Below, piece by piece: positions 1-8,098 of a stretch of 51,843 bases of DNA. Below the pieces are notes generated by a model. It ran no database searches, was not told where the DNA came from, and was given only the letters and a program-made list of their open reading frames with translations. Within the stretch, counting starts at the first letter, position 1. The number at the start of each line of letters is the position of its first letter. Origin of the DNA: UBA965 sp046303375. Its GTDB lineage: Bacteria > Chloroflexota > Chloroflexia > Chloroflexales > Roseiflexaceae. The position numbers and the translations under genes were made by a program. The stretch spans positions 1 through 51,843 of the forward strand of contig JBKCGB010000007.1 of the NCBI GenBank assembly GCA_046303375.1, given 5' to 3'.

Positions 1-823
1 CGAGGGCAACATCCCTGTCTCTGCACAAACCAACATCAAAGCCATCGGTGCCGGAGCTCGCTTTGCCTTTGCTATCCGCAACGATCTCACCGTGGTGGCC
101 TGGGGGCGCAACGAGTGGGGCCAGGCGACGGTGCCCGCCACGGCCACCGACGTGATTGCGATTGACGGCGGTGACCGGCATGCGGTGGCGCTCAAATCAA
201 ATGGGACGGTGGTCGCCTGGGGTGATAATCGGCTGGGGCAGGCGGCAGTGCCTGCCGGGCTGATTGGCGTGACCGCAGTCAGCGCCGGTGAGAATCACAC
301 CTTGGCGTTGCTCGATACCGGTCGGGTCATTGGTTGGGGCAACAACGCCAAGGGGCAGATCTCGATTCCTGCATCCGTCACCGACATCGTCAAGATTGCG
401 GCAGGGCGGGAGTGCTCACTGGCCATCAAGGCGGATGGCACACTCATCACGTGGGGGGAATTCCGCTATATCAACTTCCCCGTTGATGCGCGCTACAACC
501 CAATTGTGGCCATCGACTCGGGCAACCAGAATTCGGTGGTGAGCACCCGCAACGGGCAGATTTATGTGGCTGGCAACAACCTGAGTGGCATCATGACCTC
601 GCGCACACCGACATCACCACCGCTCATCACTGAGACACCGTCACTGACGCGCGTGCCCACAGAGAGCTACACCCCATCATTGACGCGCTCGCGCACGCCG
701 ACGCGCAGTCTGACGCCGTCACGTACGGTACCACGGACACTCACGCCGTCGAACTCGCGCACCAAGACGCCTTCACGCACCAAGTTCCCCACGTGGACGC
801 ATTCACCCACCCGCACGCCGTAA
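1..823 (+). CDS. RCC1-repeat protein with Ser/Thr/Pro-rich C-terminal tail (5' truncated)
   Basis: The reading frame is open from the window edge, so the N-terminus lies outside. The visible part carries at least four repeats of about 40-45 residues with the core VVAWGxNxxGQ...VPA...V.AI..G..H..AL, typical of RCC1 (regulator of chromosome condensation) beta-propeller blades. A GTG at 92 lies inside a repeat and is not a believable start. After the last blade comes a tail of about 70 residues made almost only of Thr, Pro, Ser and Arg (SRTPTRSLTPSRT-like units), ending in TP with no membrane anchor or sortase signal. Such tails are common in secreted or surface proteins of Chloroflexota; extracellular location is inference, since the signal peptide is not visible. 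A strong hairpin lies just downstream. Function unknown; propeller blades suggest binding rather than catalysis. Confidence 0.85.
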   Translation, partial: EGNIPVSAQTNIKAIGAGARFAFAIRNDLTVVAWGRNEWGQATVPATATDVIAIDGGDRHAVALKSNGTVVAWGDNRLGQAAVPAGLIGVTAVSAGENHTLALLDTGRVIGWGNNAKGQISIPASVTDIVKIAAGRECSLAIKADGTLITWGEFRYINFPVDARYNPIVAIDSGNQNSVVSTRNGQIYVAGNNLSGIMTSRTPTSPPLITETPSLTRVPTESYTPSLTRSRTPTRSLTPSRTVPRTLTPSNSRTKTPSRTKFPTWTHSPTRTP

Positions 824-831
824 TCACGGCT

Positions 832-862
832 CACCACGGCAGAGAAAATCTCTGCCGTGGTG
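832..862 (+). terminator. Hairpin after the RCC1-repeat gene
   Basis: Perfect 14-bp inverted repeat (832-845 and 849-862) with a 3-nt AAA loop, nine bases after the stop codon. There is no run of T afterwards, so it may be an imperfect intrinsic terminator or a transcript-end stabiliser. Confidence 0.6.
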
Positions 863-907
863 CATCAGCACAAACGACCATACAGAGCCATTCACAACAA
901 GTGTTCG

Positions 908-916
908 TGCTATAAT
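908..916 (+). promoter_or_regulatory. Extended -10 promoter element for the P1 peptidase gene
   Basis: TGCTATAAT is an extended -10 box (TGn before TATAAT), 36 bases before the chosen ATG at 952. No good -35 hexamer is seen at the usual distance, which fits an extended -10 promoter. Confidence 0.45.
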
Positions 917-951
917 TGCATCATTCATTGATTCACATAGCGAGACACGAT

Positions 952-2073
952 ATGCCGCGTTTACGCGATATAGGGCTAGCTATCGGCACATTACCGACTG
1001 GTCCCCACAATGCAATTACCGATGTTGCTGGTGTCGAAGTCGGCTATACAACCATAATCAAAGACACTCCCCACGTGCTTCGCACCGGGGTCACAGTCAT
1101 ATTGCCACGTGGGCAACAAAGCTGGCAGACGCCAGTACCCGCCGGATACCATTCATTCAACGGGTGTGGTGAAGTCACTGGGGTGGCCTGGATGAAGGAA
1201 TCCGGGCTCCTCTACAATCCGATTGCGATTACTGGCACACCACTCGTCGGCAGCGTATGGGATGCAATGTGTTGGTATTCGATGAGTCATGGATTCAATG
1301 ACAGCTTCTTGTTACCGGTTGTTGCAGAGACCTATGACGGCTGGCTCAGCGATCGTATGGCCGGTGGGGTTGGCCGCATCGAAGTTGCCCAAGCGATTAC
1401 CAATGCACATGGAGGAGCAATTGCCGAGGGGTGTGTTGGGGGTGGCACGGGCATGATTTGTCACGAATTCAAAGGAGGCACTGGTACGTCATCACGGGTG
1501 GTCATGGCCGCCGGGCAGGCGTATACGGTGGGCGTACTCGTACAAGCCAATTACGGTGCGCGTGAAGATTTCCGAGTAGATGGTGTACCAATCGGTCGTG
1601 CCATCCCTGTGAGTGATATTCCGAGTGGCTACACTGCGCCTACGCACACGCCAGGTGATGGTTCAATCATTGTGATTATTGCGACTGATGCTCCGCTGAT
1701 GGCAAGTGGATGTGACCGCCTCGCACAGCGTGCCACCGTTGGGCTGGCACGGGCTGGTGGCTATGGTCACAACAAAAGTGGTGACTTGTTTGTGGCATTT
1801 AGTACGGGGCATACACTGCGTGATGATGCAACCCAACCTGAGCGCATAGAAGTGCTTGCTCCAGCCAGCATGAATGAGCTCTTCCACGGGGTGGCAGATG
1901 CAGTCGAAGAGGCTATTTTGAATGCATTATGTGCTGCAGAAACAACCATTGGATATGCCGGGCGTACTGCACATGCACTCCCCGTAGAGCGAATGGTCAA
2001 CATTGTGCAGCGTGCTGGTTTTTTTCACACACCAGCCGATGTACGACCACGCATCGATCACAATCTCCCGTAG
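952..2073 (+). CDS. P1 family peptidase (DmpA / L-aminopeptidase-D-esterase type)
   Basis: 373 residues from ATG 952, chosen because MPRLRDIGLAIGTLPTGPHNAITDVAGV is the usual start of the family; an upstream in-frame start at 916 would overlap the -10 box. Family S58/P1 enzymes are N-terminal nucleophile hydrolases that cut themselves at a Gly-Ser bond, the Ser then acting as nucleophile. The matching site here is the Gly-Ser in PGDGSIIVIIATDAPL (Ser about residue 238), followed by the conserved RATVGLARAG and KSGDLFVAFSTGH segments. Known members release N-terminal residues from peptides or beta-peptides; the substrate here cannot be told. The gene is followed after 18 bp by a DMT-family exporter, probably co-transcribed, so a paired role in degrading and exporting an amino-acid derivative is possible but speculative. 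Confidence 0.9.
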   Translation: MPRLRDIGLAIGTLPTGPHNAITDVAGVEVGYTTIIKDTPHVLRTGVTVILPRGQQSWQTPVPAGYHSFNGCGEVTGVAWMKESGLLYNPIAITGTPLVGSVWDAMCWYSMSHGFNDSFLLPVVAETYDGWLSDRMAGGVGRIEVAQAITNAHGGAIAEGCVGGGTGMICHEFKGGTGTSSRVVMAAGQAYTVGVLVQANYGAREDFRVDGVPIGRAIPVSDIPSGYTAPTHTPGDGSIIVIIATDAPLMASGCDRLAQRATVGLARAGGYGHNKSGDLFVAFSTGHTLRDDATQPERIEVLAPASMNELFHGVADAVEEAILNALCAAETTIGYAGRTAHALPVERMVNIVQRAGFFHTPADVRPRIDHNLP

Positions 2074-2091
2074 CAAGTAAGAAGGAACCGC

Positions 2092-2925
2092 GTGACACTG
2101 GGAATTGTGGCGTTCATTACACTATCAGCATGTATTCATGTAGGTTGGAATCTCATCCTCAAGCAATCACAGCACCGACAGCTGACATCATGGTTATCGA
2201 TTTGTTTGGCAGGATTTGGCACACTGCCGTTTGTCTGGTCACACACCAGCTGGCAACTGTGGGCAATTGCATGTGCAGGTGCGTTGTTTCAGGCAGGGTA
2301 TTCGTTGTTGTTGGCATATGGGTATGACCATTACGATTTAGGGGTACTCTACCCAATTGCACGCGGGGTCGCTCCACTATTGGCGGCCATCTGGGCCACC
2401 ATCTGGCTTGGTGATACGCTGCAACTTGGTGGCGTACTAGCGATTTTGCTGATAACCGGTGGCACGATCTGGATAGGGGTGCGCCAGCAACAGACCCAAC
2501 ATGGGCATTGGCGTATTCCATGGATGCCACTCTTGATTGCATTGATGATTTCGGGATACACCATCATTGATGCCTTTGGCACGCGCCAGAGCACACCATT
2601 AACGTATTATTCGGTGTGTATGACATGTACGGCCATTTGTATGAGTCCAATAGTCTATTGGCACCAGCGAGGCGATTTTTCACGATGGTGGCACGAACTC
2701 CCCAAGGCAGCCATCATCGGCAGTATGTCGTTTGTGTCATATCTCATCGTGCTGTCGTGTTATGCAGTTGCGCCAGTGAGTTATGTCGCTGCCACGCGTG
2801 AAATGAGTATCGTGATTGCAGGACTGGTAGGCTGGCTCTGGCTCAAAGAGCCGCTAGGTTCGACACGACTGGTTGGTGCAAGCATCGTCTGTCTCGGCGT
2901 AATCACACTCGTCTTAATCGGGTAG
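2092..2925 (+). CDS. EamA/DMT-family membrane transporter
   Basis: 277 residues, GTG start 2092 preceded by GAAGGA. The protein is almost entirely hydrophobic, with about ten predicted helices in two halves, as in drug/metabolite transporters. Recognisable EamA features are the N-terminal helix with VGWNLILK, the helix-3/4 region GYDHYDLGVLYPIARGVAPLLAAIWA, and the second-half counterpart YVAATREMSIVIAGLVGWLWLKEPLGSTRLVGASIVCLGV. Family members move amino acids or related metabolites out of or into the cell; the substrate here is unknown. It lies 18 bp behind the P1 peptidase and is probably its operon partner. Confidence 0.85.
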   Translation: MTLGIVAFITLSACIHVGWNLILKQSQHRQLTSWLSICLAGFGTLPFVWSHTSWQLWAIACAGALFQAGYSLLLAYGYDHYDLGVLYPIARGVAPLLAAIWATIWLGDTLQLGGVLAILLITGGTIWIGVRQQQTQHGHWRIPWMPLLIALMISGYTIIDAFGTRQSTPLTYYSVCMTCTAICMSPIVYWHQRGDFSRWWHELPKAAIIGSMSFVSYLIVLSCYAVAPVSYVAATREMSIVIAGLVGWLWLKEPLGSTRLVGASIVCLGVITLVLIG

Positions 2926-2981
2926 CATTGGCTACAGTATAATAGAGGTCATAATCGCGTTATTTGCGGGCAGGAAGCACC

Positions 2982-3992
2982 ATGAGTATTCGTGACACCA
3001 TTATCCGTGTAGTCGGGCATCACAACATCAGTGAAAACGAAACTGCGAACGCCATGCACGAAATCATGACGGGTGTGGCGACACCCGCCCAAGTTGCTGC
3101 GTTTTTGACGGCAATGCACCTCAAAGGTGAGACTGCCGCCGAAATCGCAGGCATGGCGCGTGTGATGCGCGAACACGCACTCCACGTAGACATCGCTGCG
3201 GGTGCAGTCGATACCTGTGGTACCGGTGGCGACGGATCTGGCACATTCAATATTTCAACAATTGCCGCATTTGTGGCAGCTGGAGCTGGCGTCACAATTG
3301 CCAAACATGGCAATCGTGCCATGTCGAGTCGCTGTGGATCTGCTGACGTGCTGGAAGGCCTAGGCGTCAACATCGAACTCGAGCCACACGAGGTCGCGCA
3401 GCGTATCCGCACGCAACGATTTGGCTTCATGTTTGCGCCACGTTTCCACCCAGCCATGCGCTTTGCAGGTCCTGTCCGCCGTGAGATTGGTATCCGTACC
3501 GCATTTAATTTGATTGGGCCACTCTCTAACCCGGCACGTGTCACCCGGCAAGTGATCGGCACCGCCAACGAAATCCTTGCAGAAAAGCTGGCCAATGCAT
3601 TAGCATTGCTCGACATGGAGTATGTGATTGTCTTTGCAGGACACGGAAATATCGATGAACTATCACTTGCAGGAATCAACACCTACTTTGTGGTGCGCGG
3701 GAGTCAGCCGCCACGTCGTTACACGATTGATGCAAGTGCACTGGGGTTGGCTCATGCCGAAAATACCAGCTTGGCAGGTGGTGATTTGCACGAAAACGTG
3801 CGCATTGCACGGGCAATATTGGCTGGCAACGGGACACAAGCGCAACGCGATGTCGTGGTATTGAATGCGGCAGCAGCCATCATGGTGGCCCAACAAGCCG
3901 ATGATTGGGCAGCGGCCATCCACAAGGCAAACCACGCTATTGAGTCAGGAGCAGCAGCCCAACAACTTGCCATGGCAAGTGCGCCACGCTAG
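2982..3992 (+). CDS. trpD: Anthranilate phosphoribosyltransferase
   Basis: 336 residues from ATG 2982 (AGGAAG seven bases upstream; an in-frame TTG at 2964 has no site). TrpD transfers the phosphoribosyl group of PRPP to anthranilate, the second step of tryptophan synthesis. Diagnostic motifs are the PRPP-binding CGTGGDGSGTFNIST, the following KHGNRAMSSRCGSADVLEGLG, and RPRFHPAMRF-like segment APRFHPAMRF with GIRTAFNLIGPLSNPA. A TATAAT lies at 2938-2943. The gene is about 17 kb from trpS-trpE-trpG in this window, so tryptophan genes are split into at least two units and this one lacks the T-box. Its TAG stop shares a CTAG palindrome with the stop of the convergent HNH gene. Confidence 0.97.
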   Translation: MSIRDTIIRVVGHHNISENETANAMHEIMTGVATPAQVAAFLTAMHLKGETAAEIAGMARVMREHALHVDIAAGAVDTCGTGGDGSGTFNISTIAAFVAAGAGVTIAKHGNRAMSSRCGSADVLEGLGVNIELEPHEVAQRIRTQRFGFMFAPRFHPAMRFAGPVRREIGIRTAFNLIGPLSNPARVTRQVIGTANEILAEKLANALALLDMEYVIVFAGHGNIDELSLAGINTYFVVRGSQPPRRYTIDASALGLAHAENTSLAGGDLHENVRIARAILAGNGTQAQRDVVVLNAAAAIMVAQQADDWAAAIHKANHAIESGAAAQQLAMASAPR

Positions 3993-4492
3993 GTGTAACT
4001 ATATTTACACCACACGTCATCACGCTCAAGCTCAACGAGTAATGCGAATGCGACATACTGCGGTTGCCGAGGTGTCGACAACAGCGGCATATTGGCTTGC
4101 TCGGGGGTACGCCCCCCTTTGCGGTGATTACAGTCACGGCAAGCAGCAACGACGTTGTCCCAATCAGTTTGACCACCGTGTGCACGTGGGATGACATGGT
4201 CGATAGTGAGGTGGTTGCGACCGAGCTGCATACCGCAGTACTGACACGTTTCACGGTCACGCACAATCACCCCTCGCCGAGAACAGGGCAGACGCAAATT
4301 GCGCGGAATGCGGATATAGCGGGTAAGTCGGATGACCAGTGGCACTACATACTGCGATGAAATACTCGAAATGGCTCGGTGGGCTTTTTCAATGACTTCG
4401 GCTTTTTCTTGGAGTAGTAACACAATGGCACGGCGCAATGACACCAGCTGGAGTGGCTCATAACTCGCATTGAGGACCAAGACCCGCTGCAT
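3989..4492 (-). CDS. HNH endonuclease family protein
   Basis: 167 residues, ATG at 4492 with a strong GGAGG site upstream on the minus strand. The N-terminal half (MQRVLVLNASYEPLQLVSLRRA) is characteristic of a widespread bacterial HNH family; the C-terminal half holds the nuclease core: zinc pair CQYCG, then LTIDHVIPRAHGGQTDWDN with the catalytic His, and the second pair CRDCN. The family is common in Chloroflexota, Actinobacteria and Cyanobacteria; its biological role is not settled. It is convergent with trpD, the two stop codons overlapping. Stand-alone gene with no neighbour suggesting a restriction or defence cassette. Confidence 0.9.
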   Translation of the reverse strand: MQRVLVLNASYEPLQLVSLRRAIVLLLQEKAEVIEKAHRAISSISSQYVVPLVIRLTRYIRIPRNLRLPCSRRGVIVRDRETCQYCGMQLGRNHLTIDHVIPRAHGGQTDWDNVVAACRDCNHRKGGRTPEQANMPLLSTPRQPQYVAFALLVELERDDVWCKYSYT

Positions 4493-4692
4493 GTCTGCCT
4501 CCTCGTATAATCGTCAAAACGATGCCGTAGAAGTATCCCAAATACATGCGACTAATCCTGAAAATACCTACATGTAGTATAGAAAAACAATATCGATTAC
4601 TACAGACAGTATATATCAGCCTACACGAGACTGTCAATTACGGCTCAACGCCCTCCCAATAGACATGCAACCCGATGGAGCCATGCGAGACT

Positions 4693-4721
4693 TTGAGTCG
4701 CATACAAAACAGTGCTATACT
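4693..4721 (+). promoter_or_regulatory. Sigma-70-type promoter of sodA
   Basis: TTGAGT (4693-4698), a 17-bp spacer and TATACT (4716-4721), 50 bp before the sodA start. Good match in sequence and spacing. Confidence 0.65.
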
Positions 4722-4771
4722 CAATAATGGAGCTCTTGAGCTTGTCTATTTCGTTCTTAGAGGAGGGTTTT

Positions 4772-5377
4772 ATGCCGTTTACGCTTCCGGCACTTGCATA
4801 CGATGTGACTGCGCTTGAGCCGCACATTGATGCGCAGACCATGACCATTCACCACGGCAAGCATCATGCTGCATATGTGACCAATGCCAACAATGCGTTG
4901 GCAGAGCACACAGCATTGCAGAGCCTATCGGCCATCGATTTGCTCAAAAAGATCAACGACACACCAGAGAGCATTCGCCAGGCACTCATCAACAACGTTG
5001 GCGGGCATGCCAATCACACTTTGTTCTGGGAAATCATGGCACCCGGTGGTGCCAATGCGCCCAGTGGGGCGTTGGCAGCTGCGATTACTAGCACGTTCGG
5101 TGACCTTGACAAGCTCAAGGCAGCCATCAACGATGCAGGTATGAAGCGTTTTGGCAGTGGCTGGAGCTGGTTGGTATCGGATGCAAGCGGCGCGCTCAAA
5201 GTGATTAGTACACCCAACCAAGACAGCCCCGTCATGCAAGGCTTGACGCCGTTGTTGGGTGTTGATGTGTGGGAGCATGCCTACTACCTCAAATACCAGA
5301 ATCGCCGTGCCGATTATTTGGCGGCCTGGTGGAACGTGGTGAACTGGACGGTTGTGGCACACAATTACGGTCGCTAG
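4772..5377 (+). CDS. sodA: Superoxide dismutase, Fe/Mn family
   Basis: 201 residues from ATG 4772, which follows GGAGG by six bases; an upstream ATG (4712) would lie across the promoter. The enzyme dismutates superoxide to oxygen and hydrogen peroxide. The four metal ligands are visible: His27 in MTIHHGKHHAAY, His82 in GGHANHTLFWE, and Asp and His in LLGVDVWEHAYYLKY. The N-terminal half is the helical hairpin and the C-terminal half the alpha/beta domain. Metal choice (Mn or Fe) cannot be decided safely from sequence alone. No signal peptide, so cytoplasmic. It is monocistronic, with its own promoter and a downstream hairpin, and indicates at least temporary exposure to oxygen. Confidence 0.96.
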   Translation: MPFTLPALAYDVTALEPHIDAQTMTIHHGKHHAAYVTNANNALAEHTALQSLSAIDLLKKINDTPESIRQALINNVGGHANHTLFWEIMAPGGANAPSGALAAAITSTFGDLDKLKAAINDAGMKRFGSGWSWLVSDASGALKVISTPNQDSPVMQGLTPLLGVDVWEHAYYLKYQNRRADYLAAWWNVVNWTVVAHNYGR

Positions 5378-5393
5378 TGATATACGTGACACG

Positions 5394-5427
5394 GGTCACG
5401 GGTATGCCTTACCGCATGCCCGTGACC
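5394..5427 (+). terminator. Terminator-like hairpin after sodA
   Basis: 14-bp stem (5394-5407 with 5414-5427, one G-T pair) and 6-nt loop, followed by TTTGTGT. Likely ends the sodA transcript. Confidence 0.6.
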
Positions 5428-5543
5428 TTTGTGTCGCACTCGTATCACGATGCTGACTGGCAGCATTTTTCTATACCACTGTGGTACAATACGCACAAGT
5501 GATACCGTACGGGTGTTCGTTTCATTTTGAAGGAGCGGTAACA

Positions 5544-6431
5544 ATGGCCATGGAAAAGTCAACCTGGACGACTAAAGCAGGCTTAGCACAGATGCTCAAA
5601 GGTGGCGTCATCATGGACGTCATCGATGAGGAGCAGGCCAAAATCGCTGAAGAAGCTGGTGCTGTGGCAGTCATGGCGCTTGAGCGTGTCCCCGCTGATA
5701 TACGCAAGCAGGGTGGGGTAGCGCGCATGAGCGATCCAGAGCTGATTGTGCGCATCAAAGAGAGTGTCACCATTCCGGTGATGGCCAAGGCGCGCATCGG
5801 TCATTTTGTGGAAGCACAAGTGCTAGAAGCCTTGAATATTGACTATATCGACGAAAGCGAAGTACTCACGCCAGCCGACGAAGAATTCCACATCGACAAG
5901 CACAAGTTCAAAGTGCCGTTTGTCAATGGGTGCAAAAATCTCGGCGAGGCATTGCGTCGTATCACCGAGGGTGCTGCCATGTTGCGCACTAAGGGTGAAG
6001 CCGGCACGGGCAATGTGGTCGAGGCGGTACGCCACGCACGCACGGTCTTTGGCGAAGTACGCAAGTTGCAGTCGATGAGCGAAGATGAGCTTTACAGCGC
6101 AGCCAAAAACTTGCAAGCACCATACGAGCTCGTCAAGCAAGTTGCACAAGCAGGGCGCCTGCCCGTAGTCAACTTTGCTGCGGGTGGCATTGCCACACCA
6201 GCAGACGCCGCCTTGATGATGCAACTCGGCGTCGATGGCGTCTTTGTGGGGTCAGGAATCTTCAAATCGGGTGACCCTGCCAAGCGTGCCCGTGCCATTG
6301 TACAGGCAACAACGCACTACATGGATGCGGCGATTATCGGTGAAGTCAGCAAGCACCTCGGCGAAGCCATGGTCGGCATCGAAATCAGCAAGCTCCCCCA
6401 AGATCAGCTCTTGGCCAATCGCGGCTGGTAA
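5544..6431 (+). CDS. pdxS: Pyridoxal 5'-phosphate synthase subunit PdxS
   Basis: 295 residues from ATG 5544 (AAGGAG eight bases upstream), the normal length. PdxS builds PLP from ribose 5-phosphate, glyceraldehyde 3-phosphate and ammonia delivered by PdxT, forming a dodecamer with twelve PdxT subunits. Visible features are the TIM-barrel start KAGLAQMLKGGVIMDVID (Asp25), the Schiff-base lysine in MAKARIGH (Lys82), the second lysine region LRTKGEAGTGNVVEAVRH, and the phosphate-binding FAAGGIATPADAALMMQLG and GVFVGSGIFKS. A TACAAT at 5485-5490 may be its -10 box. pdxT follows after a hairpin, as in most bacteria using this deoxyxylulose-independent route. Confidence 0.98.
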   Translation: MAMEKSTWTTKAGLAQMLKGGVIMDVIDEEQAKIAEEAGAVAVMALERVPADIRKQGGVARMSDPELIVRIKESVTIPVMAKARIGHFVEAQVLEALNIDYIDESEVLTPADEEFHIDKHKFKVPFVNGCKNLGEALRRITEGAAMLRTKGEAGTGNVVEAVRHARTVFGEVRKLQSMSEDELYSAAKNLQAPYELVKQVAQAGRLPVVNFAAGGIATPADAALMMQLGVDGVFVGSGIFKSGDPAKRARAIVQATTHYMDAAIIGEVSKHLGEAMVGIEISKLPQDQLLANRGW

Positions 6432-6444
6432 TTGTTCTTTGCAC

Positions 6445-6477
6445 GCCACCACCTATGCACGGCGTATAGGTGGTGGC
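6445..6477 (+). terminator. Hairpin between pdxS and pdxT
   Basis: 12-bp inverted repeat (GCCACCACCTAT at 6445-6456 with its complement at 6466-6477), loop 9 nt, followed by GTTTGT. It may lower pdxT relative to pdxS, or stabilise the pdxS message. Confidence 0.5.
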
Positions 6478-6499
6478 GTTTGTACACACAGGCGGCACT

Positions 6500-7066
6500 A
6501 TGACGGTAGGAGTTTTGGCGCTACAAGGGGCATTCCGCGAACACGAACAGATGCTCAACAGCATGGGCGTTGCAACACGCCAAATTCGACTTCCACGTGA
6601 TTTAGATGGCATCGACCGTCTCATCATCCCTGGGGGAGAAAGCACCACAATCGGCAAATTGTTGGTTCTGTACGAGTTGCTCGTGCCAATCCAACAACGC
6701 ATCATGGCAGGCATGCCGGTCTGGGGCACCTGTGCCGGAGCGATTTTGCTCTCACGTACTATTGTTGATGGTCGTCCAGATCAGCCGAGTCTACGGGTGA
6801 TGGACATCGAATCGCGACGCAATGCGTTTGGCAGTCAGCTCGACAGCTTTGAGGCCGACATCAGTATGGTTGGTCTCGCAGACCCATTCCATGCGGTGTT
6901 TATCCGTGCGCCAATCCTCGAAAAACCAAGTGGTTCGTGCCATGCAATTGCGACGTTGCCTGATGGGCGCATCGTGGCCGCACGACAGGACGGTATGTTG
7001 GCGACCTCTTTTCACCCAGAACTCACGCAAGATAACCGCATTCATGCCCTCTTTTTGGGAATGTAG
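6500..7066 (+). CDS. pdxT: Pyridoxal 5'-phosphate synthase glutaminase subunit PdxT
   Basis: 188 residues from ATG 6500, which begins MTVGVLALQGAFREH, the family's normal N-terminus. PdxT hydrolyses glutamine and passes ammonia to PdxS. It is a class-I glutamine amidotransferase: PGGESTT forms the oxyanion region, the nucleophile is Cys78 in WGTCAGA, and His and Glu of the triad are in SFHPEL near the C-terminus. Start region lacks a strong Shine-Dalgarno site, and the inter-gene hairpin lies just before it, so translation may depend on transcription through pdxS. Confidence 0.97.
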   Translation: MTVGVLALQGAFREHEQMLNSMGVATRQIRLPRDLDGIDRLIIPGGESTTIGKLLVLYELLVPIQQRIMAGMPVWGTCAGAILLSRTIVDGRPDQPSLRVMDIESRRNAFGSQLDSFEADISMVGLADPFHAVFIRAPILEKPSGSCHAIATLPDGRIVAARQDGMLATSFHPELTQDNRIHALFLGM

Positions 7067-7081
7067 ATATGCGAGGTGGGG

Positions 7082-8098
7082 ATGAGTCGACTGCTCACAC
7101 CAACCGATCTGGTCACACTGCGGCACAAACCGCGAGCGTTGGCGCTTTTACACGACGAAGCACTATTGGTGCAACGGCATCGGCCATTGCTGTTTAGTGT
7201 GCGTTCCCTGTTGACCAATAGCGGGCGCTACACCACGTTTGTGCACCACGAACAGGGTGTCACTGCCGTGTTACAAGCAGTTCGCCGAGAGTCACGCCCA
7301 GAACAAACGGTGGTTGCCCTCGCAAGCTACGGTGAATTGTATCAGCTCCCCACCGATCACGATCTATGGTTCCGGCTCCTTGAGGCGCATGTAACGCATA
7401 GTGCACGCCATCAAATACAGCGCTTGTATGCCACACAATCAGATGGGACAGATGACCTCGGGGAGATCTTTCGGCAGAGTGGGTTTACCCCGTATGTCCG
7501 CCAAGTCGTACTCAGGCTCGATGGTCCTGATTGGGATCAGGGAACGCGTATTGCACCCATGCAAGCGCAAAGTCGGCATGACGTATGGGGTGTGCATCAG
7601 CTCTATGGTCACATCACCCCACGCCCCATTCAGTTAGCCGAAGCACGTGCAGCGCGTGACTGGATGCTCCCGTTGCAAGCGCCATGGTTGGGTGTCAAAC
7701 GGCGTGCCTGGGTCGCCTATGACCACGAACACGTGGTTGCATCACTGCGGGTCAGTAGTGGCAACGATGCACATCTCATGCAACTCCTGATTGATCCGTC
7801 TGCACGCGAGCAAGCCACTGAGGTGTTGCGTTTTGGCATTAGTCAGATTGCTGACACGTTGCCGATTTGGCTCGTCGTGCGCGACTATCAAGAAGAGTTG
7901 TTGTGGGCCGCCCAAGACCTCGGCTTTCAACCGATGGCTGAGCAAGTACGTTGGGTACGACACAACGTGAGCTTTATCCGGCGCCCGGTCATGACCCGTG
8001 TGCTTGAACCAAATGATACGGGTACACCAGTACCAACCATCGTCCCAGCCAACGAACAAGCGAGACTATATGCCAGAACCAAGCGCAATCACAAGTAA
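7082..8098 (+). CDS. Uncharacterised protein with acetyltransferase (GNAT)-like C-terminal half
   Basis: 338 residues from ATG 7082; GAGGTG lies three bases upstream, and a GTG at 7076 is an alternative. I do not recognise a named family with certainty. The middle and C-terminal parts (WVAYDHEHVVASLRVSSGNDAHLMQLLIDPSA, then FGISQIADTLPIWLVVRDYQEELLWAAQDLGFQP) read like the beta4-beta5-helix arrangement of GNAT enzymes, and the N-terminal part might be a second, degenerate GNAT fold. No clear acetyl-CoA pyrophosphate loop (Q/RxxGxG/A) is present, so activity is doubtful. The last 29 bases overlap the start of the R3H ATPase gene, which implies translational coupling. Confidence 0.7.
   Translation: MSRLLTPTDLVTLRHKPRALALLHDEALLVQRHRPLLFSVRSLLTNSGRYTTFVHHEQGVTAVLQAVRRESRPEQTVVALASYGELYQLPTDHDLWFRLLEAHVTHSARHQIQRLYATQSDGTDDLGEIFRQSGFTPYVRQVVLRLDGPDWDQGTRIAPMQAQSRHDVWGVHQLYGHITPRPIQLAEARAARDWMLPLQAPWLGVKRRAWVAYDHEHVVASLRVSSGNDAHLMQLLIDPSAREQATEVLRFGISQIADTLPIWLVVRDYQEELLWAAQDLGFQPMAEQVRWVRHNVSFIRRPVMTRVLEPNDTGTPVPTIVPANEQARLYARTKRNHK

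Noticed and set aside
600..823. CRISPR-like or satellite repeats at the DNA level
   Set aside because: The short repeats are codon-level repetition of a Thr/Pro/Ser/Arg protein tail, with no regular spacer structure.
1663..2542. Minus-strand open frames opposite the P1 peptidase and EamA genes, and similar ones throughout
   Set aside because: They lack ribosome sites and recognisable protein features and are explained as shadows of the coding strand.
4493..4771. tRNA or small RNA in the 279-bp gap before sodA
   Set aside because: No cloverleaf or long hairpin seen; only the sodA promoter is convincing.
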